From NCBI GenBank assembly GCA_002240395.1, contig CP016836.1, positions 434,001 through 498,000 on the forward strand: a DNA stretch of 64,000 nucleotides, written 5' to 3'. Source of the DNA: Xanthomonas citri pv. mangiferaeindicae. GTDB taxonomy: Bacteria > Pseudomonadota > Gammaproteobacteria > Xanthomonadales > Xanthomonadaceae. This document shows positions 25,722 through 33,749 of this stretch, one piece after another (the first letter of the stretch is position 1; the number at the start of each line of letters is the position of its first letter). The notes below the pieces were generated by a model that worked only from the letters and a program-made list of their open reading frames with translations, was not told the DNA's origin and did no database searches. A program made the translations under genes and the position numbers.

Positions 25722-27755
25722 ATGTCGAACCGGTTCACGCTCTGTCTCGCCCTGCTGCTGCCGCTCTCGGCCCTCGCGAATCCGCCGGCCGGATCGGCCG
25801 CCCGCATCACCTCGCCCGACGCGACGATCGCCGTCGAGGTCACGACCGACAACGAGGGCCGCGCCAGCTACCACATCAGCCGGGCCGGACGGCCGGTGAT
25901 CGCCGATTCGCGTCTGGGCATGCTGTTCGCCGACGCACCGAAGTTCGAACGCAACCTCGCCATCGTCGACCAGCGCACACGCAGCCACGACGAGGCCTGG
26001 GAGCTGCCGTGGGGCGAGCGCCGGCACATGCGCGACCACCATAACGAACTGCGTGTCACCTTCGCCGAGACCAGCGGTGCCAAGCGCCGTTTCGACGTGG
26101 TGTTCCGCGTGTTCGACGACGGCGTCGGTTTTCGCTACGACTTTCCCGACCAGCCGGGACTTCGCCGCCTGGCGATCAGCGAAGAGCTAACCGAATTCGT
26201 CGTCGCCGATGCGGCGACCGCCTGGTGGATTCCGGCCTTCGAGTGGAACCGCGAGGAGTACCTCTACCATCGCACGCCGATCGAGCAAGTCGGCGACGCG
26301 CAGACGCCGATCACGCTGCGCACCGATGACGGCCTGCATCTGTCGATCCACGAAGCGGCGCTGGTCGACTATTCGGGCATGAACCTGACCCGCGTCGACG
26401 GCCGCAAGCTCAAAGCTGCACTGACGCCGGGCATCGGCGAGGCCAAGGTCGAAGTCGCCGCGCCGTTCGCGACGCCGTGGCGCACGATCCAGATCGCCGA
26501 TCGCGCCGGTGGCCTGGTCGAGTCGGGACTGATCCTCAACCTCAACGCGCCCAACGCACTCGGCGACGTCTCTTGGATCCGGCCGATGAAGTACGTCGGC
26601 ATCTGGTGGGAGATGCACCTCGACCGCAAGACCTGGGCCTCGGGCTCCAAGCACGGCGCGACCACCGCCCACGCCAAGCGCCACATCGACTTCGCCGCCG
26701 CCAACGGCCTGGGCGGCGTGCTGGTTGAAGGCTGGAACGTCGGTTGGGATGGCGAGTGGTTCGGCAACGGGGAGACCTTCAGCTTCACCCGCCCCTACCC
26801 CGACTTCGATCTCGACGAGGTCACCCGCTATGCGCGCGAGAAGGGCGTAATGCTGATCGGCCATCACGAGACCTCGGGCAATGCCGCCCATTACGAACAG
26901 CAGCTCGACGACGCGTTCGACCTGTACGCGCGCCTGGGCGTGCACGCGGTCAAGACCGGCTATGTCGCCGACGCTGGCCAGGCCAAGGTGCGCGATGCCC
27001 AAGGCCGGCTGCGCTACGCCTGGCACGAAGGCCAGGCGATGGTGCGCCACCACCAGCGCGTGATCGATGCCGCCGCGAAGCGTCACATCGCGGTCAATCC
27101 GCACGAGCCGGTCAAGGACACCGGGCTGCGCCGCACGTATCCCAACCTGATCACCCGCGAAGGCGCACGCGGCATGGAGTTCAACGCCTGGGGCAATCCG
27201 GGCAACCCGCCCGAGCACGAGGCCACGCTGGTGTACACCCGCCTGCTGGCCGGGCCGATGGACTTCACGCCTGGCGTGTTCGGCATGGATACCAAGTCGG
27301 GCGAGCCGATGGCCAGCACGTTGGCCAAACAGTTGGCGCTGTACGTGGTGATCTATAGCCCGCTGCAGATGGCGGCCGATCTGCTCGAGCACTACGAGGC
27401 GCGTCCCGAGGCCTTCCAGTTCATCCGCGACGTCCCGGTGGACTGGGAGGACACCCGTGCGGTGGCCGGCGACGTCGGCGAGTACGCGGTGATCGCCCGC
27501 CGCGCGCGCGGCGGCGACGACTGGTACCTGGGCGCGGTGACCGACGACAGCGCGCGCACGATCGAGGTGCCCCTGGACTTCCTCGCTCCTGGCCGCCGCT
27601 ACACCGCGCAGATCTATCGCGACGGCGACAACGCCGGCTGGCGCGACGACCCCCACGACATCGTCATCGAGTCGCGCGAGATCGGCGCCGGCGACACGCT
27701 GTCGGTTCGCCTGGCCCCGGCCGGCGGGCAGGCGGTGCGGTTCGTCGCCCTCTAA
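25722..27755 (+). CDS. Glycoside hydrolase family 97 (alpha-glucosidase-like)
   Basis: A 677-residue secreted enzyme. ATG 25722 has GGGAGGG about 8 bases upstream and gives a signal peptide (LCLALLLPLSALA). It has the GH97 three-part layout: an N-terminal beta-sandwich (to ~residue 270), a TIM barrel containing KYVGIWWEMHLDRKTW, GGVLVEGWNVGWDGEWF, VKTGYVAD, VNPHEPVKDTG and REGARGMEFNAWG, and a C-terminal beta domain. Glu residues in HEPVKD and GMEFN match inverting SusB-type members, and the VKTGYV strand lacks the Asp expected of retaining GH97. Likely removes glucose from maltooligosaccharides in the periplasm. Confidence 0.88.
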   Translation: MSNRFTLCLALLLPLSALANPPAGSAARITSPDATIAVEVTTDNEGRASYHISRAGRPVIADSRLGMLFADAPKFERNLAIVDQRTRSHDEAWELPWGERRHMRDHHNELRVTFAETSGAKRRFDVVFRVFDDGVGFRYDFPDQPGLRRLAISEELTEFVVADAATAWWIPAFEWNREEYLYHRTPIEQVGDAQTPITLRTDDGLHLSIHEAALVDYSGMNLTRVDGRKLKAALTPGIGEAKVEVAAPFATPWRTIQIADRAGGLVESGLILNLNAPNALGDVSWIRPMKYVGIWWEMHLDRKTWASGSKHGATTAHAKRHIDFAAANGLGGVLVEGWNVGWDGEWFGNGETFSFTRPYPDFDLDEVTRYAREKGVMLIGHHETSGNAAHYEQQLDDAFDLYARLGVHAVKTGYVADAGQAKVRDAQGRLRYAWHEGQAMVRHHQRVIDAAAKRHIAVNPHEPVKDTGLRRTYPNLITREGARGMEFNAWGNPGNPPEHEATLVYTRLLAGPMDFTPGVFGMDTKSGEPMASTLAKQLALYVVIYSPLQMAADLLEHYEARPEAFQFIRDVPVDWEDTRAVAGDVGEYAVIARRARGGDDWYLGAVTDDSARTIEVPLDFLAPGRRYTAQIYRDGDNAGWRDDPHDIVIESREIGAGDTLSVRLAPAGGQAVRFVAL

Positions 27756-27774
27756 AGCCAAACCCCAAAAAGCA

Positions 27775-27837
27775 AAACCGGGGTCAGAGTGCATTTTTCT
27801 CACCATGCGGCGAGAAATTGCACTCTGACCCCGGTTT
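27775..27837. repeat. GGGGTCAGAGTGCA palindromic repeat, copy 2
   Basis: Perfect 19-bp arms AAACCGGGGTCAGAGTGCA (27775-27793) and its reverse complement (27819-27837), with partly paired TTTCTC/GAGAAA inside. It ends 16 bases before the corA ATG and just before its ribosome binding site, so it would form a large hairpin in any transcript entering corA from upstream. Confidence 0.9.
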
Positions 27838-27853
27838 CGCGGAGGATGCGCCG

Positions 27854-28867
27854 ATGAGCGATTCTCCCGTGACGTCCGGCGCCACGCCGCCCAATCCGCC
27901 GAGTGTGGTGAACTGCGCGGTCTACGGGCCTGGCGGCAAGCGCGAGGTGGCGTTGGCCGATGTCGGCGAGGCGCTGGTCGACGATCCGGCGTGTTTTGCC
28001 TGGATCGGCCTCTACGAACCCGACCAGAGCGTGCTGGCGCAGTTGCAGGCCGAGTTCGACCTGCACGATCTGGCGATCGAGGATGCGGGCAAGGCGCACC
28101 AGCGGCCCAAGATCGAGGCCTATGGCGATTCGCTGTTCATCGTCGCCAACACCGCGCAGGCGGTCGACGAGCGCATCGCCTACGGCGAGACCCATCTGTT
28201 TCTCGGTCCCCGCTATCTGGTGAGTGTGCGCCACGGCGCCTCGCTGTCGTACGCACCGGCGCGTCGCCGCCTGGAGCGCGAACCGGCATTGCTGGCGATG
28301 GGGCCGTCCGCGGCGCTGTACGCGGTGCTCGATGCGATCGTCGACAACTATCTGCCGGTGGTCGAAGAGTTCCGCACCACGCTCGATGCGCTCGAACGCC
28401 ACATCGTCAGTGCGCAGTTCCACCGCCGCATCCTGATCCGGCTCTACGAACTCAAGCGCGAACTGACCTGGATGCGGGTCGCGGCCACGCCGCTACAGGA
28501 CGTGCTCTCGCAACTGATGCGCAACACCGGCCCGCTGGTGCCGTCCGACATGAAGCCCTACATCCGCGACGTACTCGACCATTCGGCCCGCATCAACGAG
28601 ACCGTCGATGCGCTGCGCGACATGCTCGGCACCGCGCTTGCGGTCAACCAGGCGCTGGTGACGCTGACCCAGGGCGAGATCGTCAAGAAACTCGGCGCCT
28701 GGGCCGCGCTGCTTGCGGCACCGACGCTGATCACCAGCTGGTACGGCATGAACTTCCACAACATGCCCGAGCTCGACGAACGCTACGCCTACCCGCTGCT
28801 GATCGGCGGCACCGCCGTGGTCATGGGCCTGTTGTACCGGATGTTCAAGCGCGCCGGTTGGCTGTGA
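27854..28867 (+). CDS. corA: CorA-family magnesium/cobalt transporter
   Basis: A 337-residue protein with a large cytoplasmic N-terminal domain and two C-terminal membrane helices. The signature YGMNF lies at the end of the first helix (ITSWYGMNFHNMPEL) and the second helix is LLIGGTAVVMGLLYRMF, followed by a basic tail. ATG 27854 has GCGGAGGA about 7 bases upstream, immediately after palindromic repeat copy 2. The pentameric family conducts Mg2+ or, in ZntB relatives, Zn2+; YGMNF favours CorA. Confidence 0.9.
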   Translation: MSDSPVTSGATPPNPPSVVNCAVYGPGGKREVALADVGEALVDDPACFAWIGLYEPDQSVLAQLQAEFDLHDLAIEDAGKAHQRPKIEAYGDSLFIVANTAQAVDERIAYGETHLFLGPRYLVSVRHGASLSYAPARRRLEREPALLAMGPSAALYAVLDAIVDNYLPVVEEFRTTLDALERHIVSAQFHRRILIRLYELKRELTWMRVAATPLQDVLSQLMRNTGPLVPSDMKPYIRDVLDHSARINETVDALRDMLGTALAVNQALVTLTQGEIVKKLGAWAALLAAPTLITSWYGMNFHNMPELDERYAYPLLIGGTAVVMGLLYRMFKRAGWL

Positions 28868-28911
28868 CGCAGGCGCTTCCATAGCGCCATCGACGCCGCG
28901 GGCAGCCGGCG

Positions 28912-29556
28912 CTACGCCGGCCAGAAACGCGTGACCGCCTCGCGGATCGCCAGTCCGCCACCGCCGATCAGCACGGCGAAATAGACGATCGTCAGTACAT
29001 TGGCCAGGTGGCCCAGCAGCACCATCGTGCCGTCACGCTGCAGCAGGCCGATCGCCAGGCACATCAGCGCCACGCCCGGTACGGTGTTGCTGAAGGGAAT
29101 GAAACCGAACGGCGCCATCAGCAGCACCGCGCCCAGGATCAGCGCCGCGTCGTTGAACAACCCGACCCCACGGCCGTGGGTCAGGCCGGCCAGACGGCCG
29201 GGGCGGGTGATGCGCTCGAGCCGGCGCACCCACTTCAAGCCGGTGTCGAGCGCACCGCGCATGCGGCCGGCCGGCACCGAACGGCGGCGCACCGCGGACG
29301 GCAGCCACAAGGGGCGCCCCATCATGCGGGCCACGCCGATCAGCACGATGACCGCGCCAAACACCGTGCTAACGCCAGGGATCGAGACCGGGATCAGGAA
29401 CACCAGCGTCAGCAGGATCACCAGCAGCAGCATGCCCTGCGCGCCGAGCTCGTCAACCAGCGGCCCGACCTCCACGTCGCTGTCAGGCAGGCCTGCGATC
29501 AGCGACTGCAGCTGCTCGCGCAGCGAGGCCTCCGAGGCCTCCATCGGAGCGCTCAT
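28912..29556 (-). CDS. ExoD-family membrane protein
   Basis: A 214-residue protein with hydrophobic segments near residues 40-65, 125-150 and 170-205. The combination VSIPGVSTVFGAVIVLIGVARMMGRPLWLP and FGFIPFSNTVPGVALMCLAIGLLQRDG (read in parts) is typical of the ExoD family, named for exopolysaccharide synthesis in Rhizobium; the biochemical role is unknown. It starts at ATG 29556; the very long upstream frame in the same phase is antisense to cstA and is not coding. Divergent from cstA. Confidence 0.85.
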   Translation of the reverse strand: MSAPMEASEASLREQLQSLIAGLPDSDVEVGPLVDELGAQGMLLLVILLTLVFLIPVSIPGVSTVFGAVIVLIGVARMMGRPLWLPSAVRRRSVPAGRMRGALDTGLKWVRRLERITRPGRLAGLTHGRGVGLFNDAALILGAVLLMAPFGFIPFSNTVPGVALMCLAIGLLQRDGTMVLLGHLANVLTIVYFAVLIGGGGLAIREAVTRFWPA

Positions 29557-29808
29557 CGCAAGACGCGCGGTCGGTGCGCGGCGAGCATGCGCAGGGCGGG
29601 CGGCGGCATCGTCGACACAGGGCAGATCCGGAGCGGAAGGGCGCGCCATCCTAGCAGGACGCCCGGGCCCGCCCCTGCCCCATTCACATTGCCGCGCGCG
29701 GCGTCTAATACGAAAGTCGTAAGGCTTTGGGCCGCGATCGGCATCGATGCGCATTGACCGCGCCGGCCCCCGGCGCGACCCTGTGCGCGGTCTTTCCGGG
29801 GAATCGCT

Positions 29809-31902
29809 ATGAAGGGTGTCGTCAACCACGTCGTCTGGGGCGCGGTCGCGCTGCTGGGCGCCGCCTGCATGGGCGTCGTCGCCCTGCGTCAAGGCGAACA
29901 GATCAGCGCGCTGTGGATCGTGGTCGCGGCGGTGTCGATCTATCTGGTCGCCTACCGCTACTACAGCCTGTACATCGCCAAGAACGTCATGGGGCTCGAT
30001 GTGCGGCGCGCCACGCCCGCGCACGTCAACAACGACGGCCTGGACTACGTGCCGACCAACAAGCATGTGCTGTTCGGCCACCACTTCGCCGCGATCGCGG
30101 GTGCCGGTCCGCTGGTCGGCCCGGTGCTGGCCGCGCAGATGGGCTACCTGCCCGGCATGCTGTGGCTGATCGTCGGCGTGGTGCTGGCCGGCGCGGTGCA
30201 GGACTTCATGGTCCTGTTCGTGTCCACCCGCCGCAACGGCCGCTCGCTCGGCGACCTGGTGCGCGAGGAGATGGGCCAGGTGGCGGGCACGATCGCGCTG
30301 TTCGGCGCCTTCATGATCATGATCATCATCCTGGCAGTGCTGGCGATGATCGTCGTCAAGGCACTGGCCGAGAGCCCCTGGGGCATGTTCACCGTGATTG
30401 CGACGATGCCCATCGCGATCTTCATGGGGCTGTACATGCGCTACATCCGCCCCGGCAAGATCGGCGAGATCTCGGTGGTCGGCATCGTGCTGCTGCTGGG
30501 CGCGATCTGGCTGGGCGGCAAGGTCGGCGCCCATCCGACCTGGGGCCCGGCGTTCACCTTCACCGGCACCCAGATCACCTGGATGCTGATCGGCTACGGC
30601 TTCGTCGCCGCGACGCTGCCGGTGTGGCTGCTGCTGGCGCCGCGCGACTATCTGTCGACGTTCCTCAAGATCGGCGTGATCGTTGCGCTGGCGATCGGCA
30701 TCGTCATCGCCAGCCCCGAGGTCACCTCGCTGAAGATGCCGGCGTTGACCGAGTTCGCGTCCACCGGCGACGGTCCGGTCTGGAAGGGCGGCCTGTTCCC
30801 GTTCCTGTTCATCACCATCGCCTGCGGCGCGGTGTCGGGCTTCCATGCGCTGATTTCTTCGGGCACCACGCCCAAGCTGCTCGCCAACGAGACCCACGCC
30901 CGTTACATCGGCTACGGCGGCATGCTGATGGAATCGTTCGTAGCGATCATGGCGCTGGTCGCAGCCTCGATCCTCGATCCGGGCATCTACTTTGCGATGA
31001 ACAGCCCCGCGGCGATCGTCGGCACCGACGTGCACAGCGCGGCGGCGGCGGTGAGCCAGATGGGCTTTGTGATCACCCCCGAGGCGCTGGAACTCAAGGC
31101 CCAGCAGATCGGCGAGCACACCATCATCTCGCGCGCCGGCGGCGCGCCGACGCTGGCGGTGGGCATTGCGGTGATCCTGCACGACGCTCTGCCCTTCACC
31201 GGCGAGGCGGCGATGGCGTTCTGGTACCACTTCGCGATCCTGTTCGAGGCGCTGTTCATCCTGACCGCGGTGGACGCGGGCACGCGCGCTGGCCGGTTCA
31301 TGCTGCAGGACCTGCTCGGCAACTTCGTGCCGGTACTGCGCAAGACCGACAACTGGGGCGCCAATGCCCTGGGCACGGCGGGTTGCGTGGCGCTGTGGGG
31401 CTACTTCCTCTACCAAGGCGTGGTCGATCCGCTGGGCGGCATCAACACCTTGTGGCCACTGTTCGGCATCGCCAACCAGATGCTGGCCGGCATCGCGCTG
31501 ATGCTGTGCACGGTGGTGCTGTTCAAGATGAAGAAAGACCGCTATGCGTGGGTGACTGTGGTGCCTGCGGTGTGGCTGCTGATCTGCACCACAGCGGCCG
31601 GCCTGATCAAGCTGTTCGACCCCAAGCCGGCAGTCGGCTTCCTCGCCCAGGCCAGCCACTACAAGACCGCGCTGGCCAACGGCGAACTGCTGGGCGCGGC
31701 CAAGACCGCTGGCCAGATGCAGCAGGTGGTCGTCAACGCCTACGTCAACGCGGGCCTGACGGCACTGTTCCTGTTCGTGGTGTTCAGCACGCTGTTCTTC
31801 GCGATCCGCGCGATCGTACGGGCCCGCCGCGTGGCCACGCCGACCGCGCGCGAGACCCCGTACGTCGAGCTTTCGCCCGACCAGCAGAAGGCCTGGCTGT
31901 GA
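29809..31902 (+). CDS. cstA: Carbon starvation protein CstA (peptide/pyruvate transporter)
   Basis: A 697-residue polytopic protein with about 16-18 hydrophobic segments. Family motifs include YRYYSLYIAKNVMGLD, DGLDYVPTNKHVLFGHHFAAIAGAGPLVGPVLAAQMGYLP (in parts), GAVQDFMVLFVSTRRNGRSLG and GFHALISSGTTPK. A CGGGGA site precedes ATG 29809. CstA proteins are induced on carbon limitation and take up peptides or pyruvate. It is followed by ybdD, its usual partner, and lies beside a region rich in peptidases. Confidence 0.95.
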   Translation: MKGVVNHVVWGAVALLGAACMGVVALRQGEQISALWIVVAAVSIYLVAYRYYSLYIAKNVMGLDVRRATPAHVNNDGLDYVPTNKHVLFGHHFAAIAGAGPLVGPVLAAQMGYLPGMLWLIVGVVLAGAVQDFMVLFVSTRRNGRSLGDLVREEMGQVAGTIALFGAFMIMIIILAVLAMIVVKALAESPWGMFTVIATMPIAIFMGLYMRYIRPGKIGEISVVGIVLLLGAIWLGGKVGAHPTWGPAFTFTGTQITWMLIGYGFVAATLPVWLLLAPRDYLSTFLKIGVIVALAIGIVIASPEVTSLKMPALTEFASTGDGPVWKGGLFPFLFITIACGAVSGFHALISSGTTPKLLANETHARYIGYGGMLMESFVAIMALVAASILDPGIYFAMNSPAAIVGTDVHSAAAAVSQMGFVITPEALELKAQQIGEHTIISRAGGAPTLAVGIAVILHDALPFTGEAAMAFWYHFAILFEALFILTAVDAGTRAGRFMLQDLLGNFVPVLRKTDNWGANALGTAGCVALWGYFLYQGVVDPLGGINTLWPLFGIANQMLAGIALMLCTVVLFKMKKDRYAWVTVVPAVWLLICTTAAGLIKLFDPKPAVGFLAQASHYKTALANGELLGAAKTAGQMQQVVVNAYVNAGLTALFLFVVFSTLFFAIRAIVRARRVATPTARETPYVELSPDQQKAWL

Positions 31903-31930
31903 TGCGGACCGTCGCCGGAGCGCTGGGCTG

Positions 31931-32155
31931 ATGGCCGGCACCCTGGTCCCGGTCGACTACTTCGCCACACACAAACGTGTGTGGCGAAGAGTGGTGCAGA
32001 CCGCGCGGCTGTGCTGCGGCGTGCCCGACTACGACAACTACGTCCGCCACATGCTCGACAAGCATCCCGATCGCGAACCGATGGACTACAAGACCTTCTT
32101 TCGCGAACGCCAGGAAGCCCGCTTCGGCGGACGCAGCGGCTTCCGCTGCTGCTGA
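31931..32155 (+). CDS. ybdD: YbdD/YjiX family small protein (CstA partner)
   Basis: A 74-residue protein with the DUF466 core LCCGVPDYDNYVRHMLDKHP and KTFFRERQEARFGGRSGFRCC, very close to E. coli YbdD. Small proteins of this family are required for CstA/BtsT-type transport in enterobacteria. ATG 31931 has GGAG about 10 bases upstream, but it adds ~16 residues compared with a GTG at 31979 right before the conserved part. A perfect 13-bp hairpin sits exactly over this start region, so the true start is uncertain. Confidence 0.88.
   Translation: MAGTLVPVDYFATHKRVWRRVVQTARLCCGVPDYDNYVRHMLDKHPDREPMDYKTFFRERQEARFGGRSGFRCC
31960..31989 (+). other. Hairpin within the 5' part of ybdD
   Basis: Perfect 13-bp stem CTTCGCCACACAC / GTGTGTGGCGAAG with an AAAC loop. 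It spans codons ~10-20 of ybdD and overlaps the alternative GTG start at 31979. In the cstA-ybdD transcript it could slow translation or set the ratio of the two proteins. Confidence 0.55.
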
Positions 32156-32165
32156 CCCAACCTGC

Positions 32166-32218
32166 AAACCGGGGTCAGAGTGCAATTTCGTGAGCGAAAT
32201 GCACGCTGACCCCGGTTT
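32166..32218. repeat. GGGGTCAGAGTGCA palindromic repeat, copy 3
   Basis: Arms AAACCGGGGTCAGAGTGC (32166-32183) and GCACGCTGACCCCGGTTT (32201-32218), one mismatch, with inner ATTTCG/CGAAAT pairing and a TGAG loop. It begins 11 bases after the ybdD stop and ends 62 bases before the next gene; on the + strand the hairpin is followed by TTG, so it may end the cstA-ybdD transcript. Confidence 0.9.
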
Positions 32219-32280
32219 TGCTTTGTTTGCGGGCCGGGACGGTGCATGCTCCGCGCTCCACCAATCCGAGCGACCGGCCA

Positions 32281-33669
32281 ATGCGCCTGCGCCTTCTGAC
32301 CGTCGCTCTGTGCCTCGTTGCATTGCCACTGGGTGCATCCGCGTCCAACGCCGCACCGACGTCCGCGCCCTGTGCGGACATCGCGCAGTTCCCTGAGCTT
32401 GCGGGAAGCCTGTGCCTGACCCAGTCGCTGCCCCTGCGTCACGAGGCGCCCGATCTGGACACGATCGATGTGGCCGTCCGTCGCTTCCCGGCCGCCGATC
32501 CCGCGCGCAGGCGCGGCGAGATCTGGCTCGTCGCCGGCGGTCCGGGCGAGCCGGGCGCGGCGCTGCTTCCGTTTTTACCGACCTTTCGCCGCGCCTTCTC
32601 CCAGTACGACCTGGTGATCCCCGACCATCGCGGCACCGGCGGCTCGACCCGGCTGTGCCCGACCGAGGAATCGGCCGACAGCGCCGACGGCTATGCGCTG
32701 GCACCGAACGAATGGGGGCCGTGCATCGGCGCCATGTATGCCGATCCGGCGCGCACCGCTGCGTTCTCGACCACACAGGCCGCGCAGGATCTTTCCGCCC
32801 TGATCGCCCGCCACCACGGCGACGGCGAGGTGCTGGTCTACGGCGTGTCCTACGGAACGCAATTGGTGCTGCGCATGCTGCAGATCACGCCTGCACCGGT
32901 CGACGGCCGGCCGCTCGACGGCGTGATCCTCGACGGGCTGGTCCCTCCTGAAAGCGCGCCGCAGTGGGATCTGGGCCATCGCACCGCGGTCGTCGATACG
33001 GTCGGCCGAGCGGTGCTCGGCGAGGCCGGCAGCGCACGGTATGCGCATCTGCTGGCCACCGCGGATCCGACGCTCTGGCAGGCCGTCGTGCCCGGCGGCG
33101 ATCTGCGCGGCTTTCTCGGCAGGCTGCTGAACTTCCCCGAATTGCGGGCACGCATCCCGGCGATCATCGACGGCCTGTCCGCCGGCGACACCGCGCCCTT
33201 GCAGGCGGCGGTCGCCGAGTTGCAGACCACGCTCGCGCCGCTGACCCGGCATCCGCAATCGCCACCTTCGCTGCCGCTGGTCATGCTGATCTCGGCGTCC
33301 GAGAACAACGGACGCCGCGACTTGAGCCGGGCCGATGTCGAGGCCGAAGCGCGCGATGCGCTGTTCACCAGTGCGATCCCTGGCTTTCTGGTCGAGGCGT
33401 CCGTGCCGCTCTACCCGCGCGACGCCTGGTTCGGCCACACGCCTGCCACCCTGCCGCGCACGCTGGTGATCCACGGCACCCTTGACCCCAACACGCCCTA
33501 TGCCGGCGCCCAAGCGCACGCCGCGCTGCTCGCCGACGCCGGTCCGCTGCGTTTCGTCACGGTCGACGGGGGCGCCCATCTGCTGCCGTTGGTCGCGCCC
33601 GACTGTTTCGTCGCAGCAGCCAACGCCTTCGTCCGCGATCAGCCGGTGCCGGCAAGCTGCACGCCATAA
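32281..33669 (+). CDS. Secreted alpha/beta hydrolase, S33/tripeptidyl aminopeptidase-like
   Basis: A 462-residue protein with a signal peptide (MRLRLLTVALCLVALPLGASA). Motifs: oxyanion region VAGGPGEPG, DHRGTGGSTRLC (prolyl aminopeptidase-type), nucleophile GVSYGT near residue 205, then HGTLDPNTPY with the catalytic Asp and GGAHLL with the His. Such enzymes release N-terminal residues or peptides in the periplasm, fitting the neighbouring peptide-use genes. It is bracketed by palindromic repeat copies 3 and 4, so it might have been acquired as a unit; base composition looks like the neighbours. Confidence 0.82.
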   Translation: MRLRLLTVALCLVALPLGASASNAAPTSAPCADIAQFPELAGSLCLTQSLPLRHEAPDLDTIDVAVRRFPAADPARRRGEIWLVAGGPGEPGAALLPFLPTFRRAFSQYDLVIPDHRGTGGSTRLCPTEESADSADGYALAPNEWGPCIGAMYADPARTAAFSTTQAAQDLSALIARHHGDGEVLVYGVSYGTQLVLRMLQITPAPVDGRPLDGVILDGLVPPESAPQWDLGHRTAVVDTVGRAVLGEAGSARYAHLLATADPTLWQAVVPGGDLRGFLGRLLNFPELRARIPAIIDGLSAGDTAPLQAAVAELQTTLAPLTRHPQSPPSLPLVMLISASENNGRRDLSRADVEAEARDALFTSAIPGFLVEASVPLYPRDAWFGHTPATLPRTLVIHGTLDPNTPYAGAQAHAALLADAGPLRFVTVDGGAHLLPLVAPDCFVAAANAFVRDQPVPASCTP

Positions 33670-33670
33670 A

Positions 33671-33749
33671 AACCGGGGTCAGAGTGCAGTTCTCGAGACA
33701 TGCACGCCGACCCCCGATTTTAAGAAAAAATGCACTCTGACCCCGGTTA
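33671..33749. repeat. GGGGTCAGAGTGCA palindromic repeat, copy 4 (compound)
   Basis: A forward unit AACCGGGGTCAGAGTGCA (33671-33688), a degenerate reverse unit TGCACGCCGACCCCCGATTT (33701-33720) and an intact reverse unit TGCACTCTGACCCCGGTTA (33731-33749). It fills the whole gap between two convergent genes, and the TAA stop of the DUF819 gene (33747-33749) lies inside it. It looks like a repeat interrupted by a second or partial copy. Confidence 0.85.

Noticed and set aside
28912..31941. 1009-codon minus-strand open frame
   Set aside because: Only the part up to 29556 encodes a real protein (ExoD family). The rest is antisense to cstA, rich in His/Arg/Gln low-complexity sequence as expected from a GC-rich shadow frame.
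8261..33749. CRISPR-like interpretation of the repeated GGGGTCAGAGTGCA units
   Set aside because: Copies are thousands of bases apart, palindromic as whole units, without regular spacers or cas genes.
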